Below the pieces are notes generated by a model. That model made no database searches. It saw only the letters and a program-made list of their open reading frames with translations, and was not told the origin of the DNA. A DNA stretch of 47,826 bases, taken from JADJNW01 sp033761835. Lineage in GTDB: Bacteria > Bacteroidota > Bacteroidia > Chitinophagales > Saprospiraceae. Shown piece by piece: positions 47,743-47,826 of the stretch (the first letter of the stretch is position 1; each line of letters opens with the position of its first letter). The translations under genes were made by a program, and so were the position numbers. The stretch is from the NCBI GenBank assembly GCA_033761835.1, contig JANRME010000139.1, forward strand, positions 1 to 47,826, written 5' to 3'.

Positions 47743-47826
47743 CCTGCCCCGGCGAATCTATTCCTTTTTGTACAACGCAATACCCATCGCAATAGCTGCT
47801 TATTTGCTATAAAAAAGTTAGGATTG

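Overview
The window looks like a chromosomal segment from a Bacteroidota bacterium, most likely from the Saprospiria/Chitinophagia side of the phylum (inference). The evidence is two type IX secretion (T9SS) cargo proteins with type A and type B (CHU_C) sorting domains, a TonB-dependent receptor with a carboxypeptidase-regulatory-like N-terminus, ECF sigma factors paired with membrane/beta-barrel proteins, a bacterial ROCO GTPase, PorT-like outer-membrane barrels, and promoters of the Bacteroidetes type (TTG, about 20 nt, TAnnTTTG). No rRNA, tRNA, IS element, prophage or CRISPR array was recognised.

Layout. 1-5,000: the 3' end of metK, a ROCO GTPase gene interrupted by one in-frame TAG, a ParE-type toxin-antitoxin pair, and a gene-poor stretch (3,310-4,102) with an inverted pair of 21-bp repeat arrays. 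4,100-8,100: aguB and aguA (agmatine to putrescine) behind a GlgE-type maltosyltransferase, all on the minus strand. 8,460-14,260: an M16 peptidase, a small winged-helix-like protein, a membrane-anchored papain-like protein and a small barrel. 14,880-23,270: two secreted T9SS proteins, a 1,887-residue repeat protein and a metalloprotease with PKD domains. 23,450-25,720: a small barrel, a 12-unit 21-bp tandem array and a NUC1-type endonuclease. 25,780-29,270: a TonB receptor under a TPP riboswitch, msrB and a DUF2007 protein. 29,460-35,030: a membrane protein with HELVHH, a 1,259-residue outer-membrane lipoprotein combining a calcineurin-like phosphoesterase, a kinase-fold-like domain and a C-terminal beta-barrel, and an AstE/AspA-like deacylase. 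35,490-43,760: cupin, PaaI thioesterase, an ECF sigma/barrel pair, GNAT acetyltransferase, an unknown secreted protein, an XRE regulator, a YbjQ protein and smpB. 44,030-47,694: DUF547 lipoprotein, alpha/beta hydrolase and a second ECF sigma/barrel pair.

Most genes belong to the cell envelope: secretion, barrels, surface proteases and sigma factors that probably sense the envelope. The most unusual elements are the phosphoesterase/kinase-like/barrel lipoprotein, the two ECF modules whose partner proteins appear to carry both an inner-membrane helix and a barrel, the 21-bp arrays at two places, and the ROCO gene split by a single stop codon.
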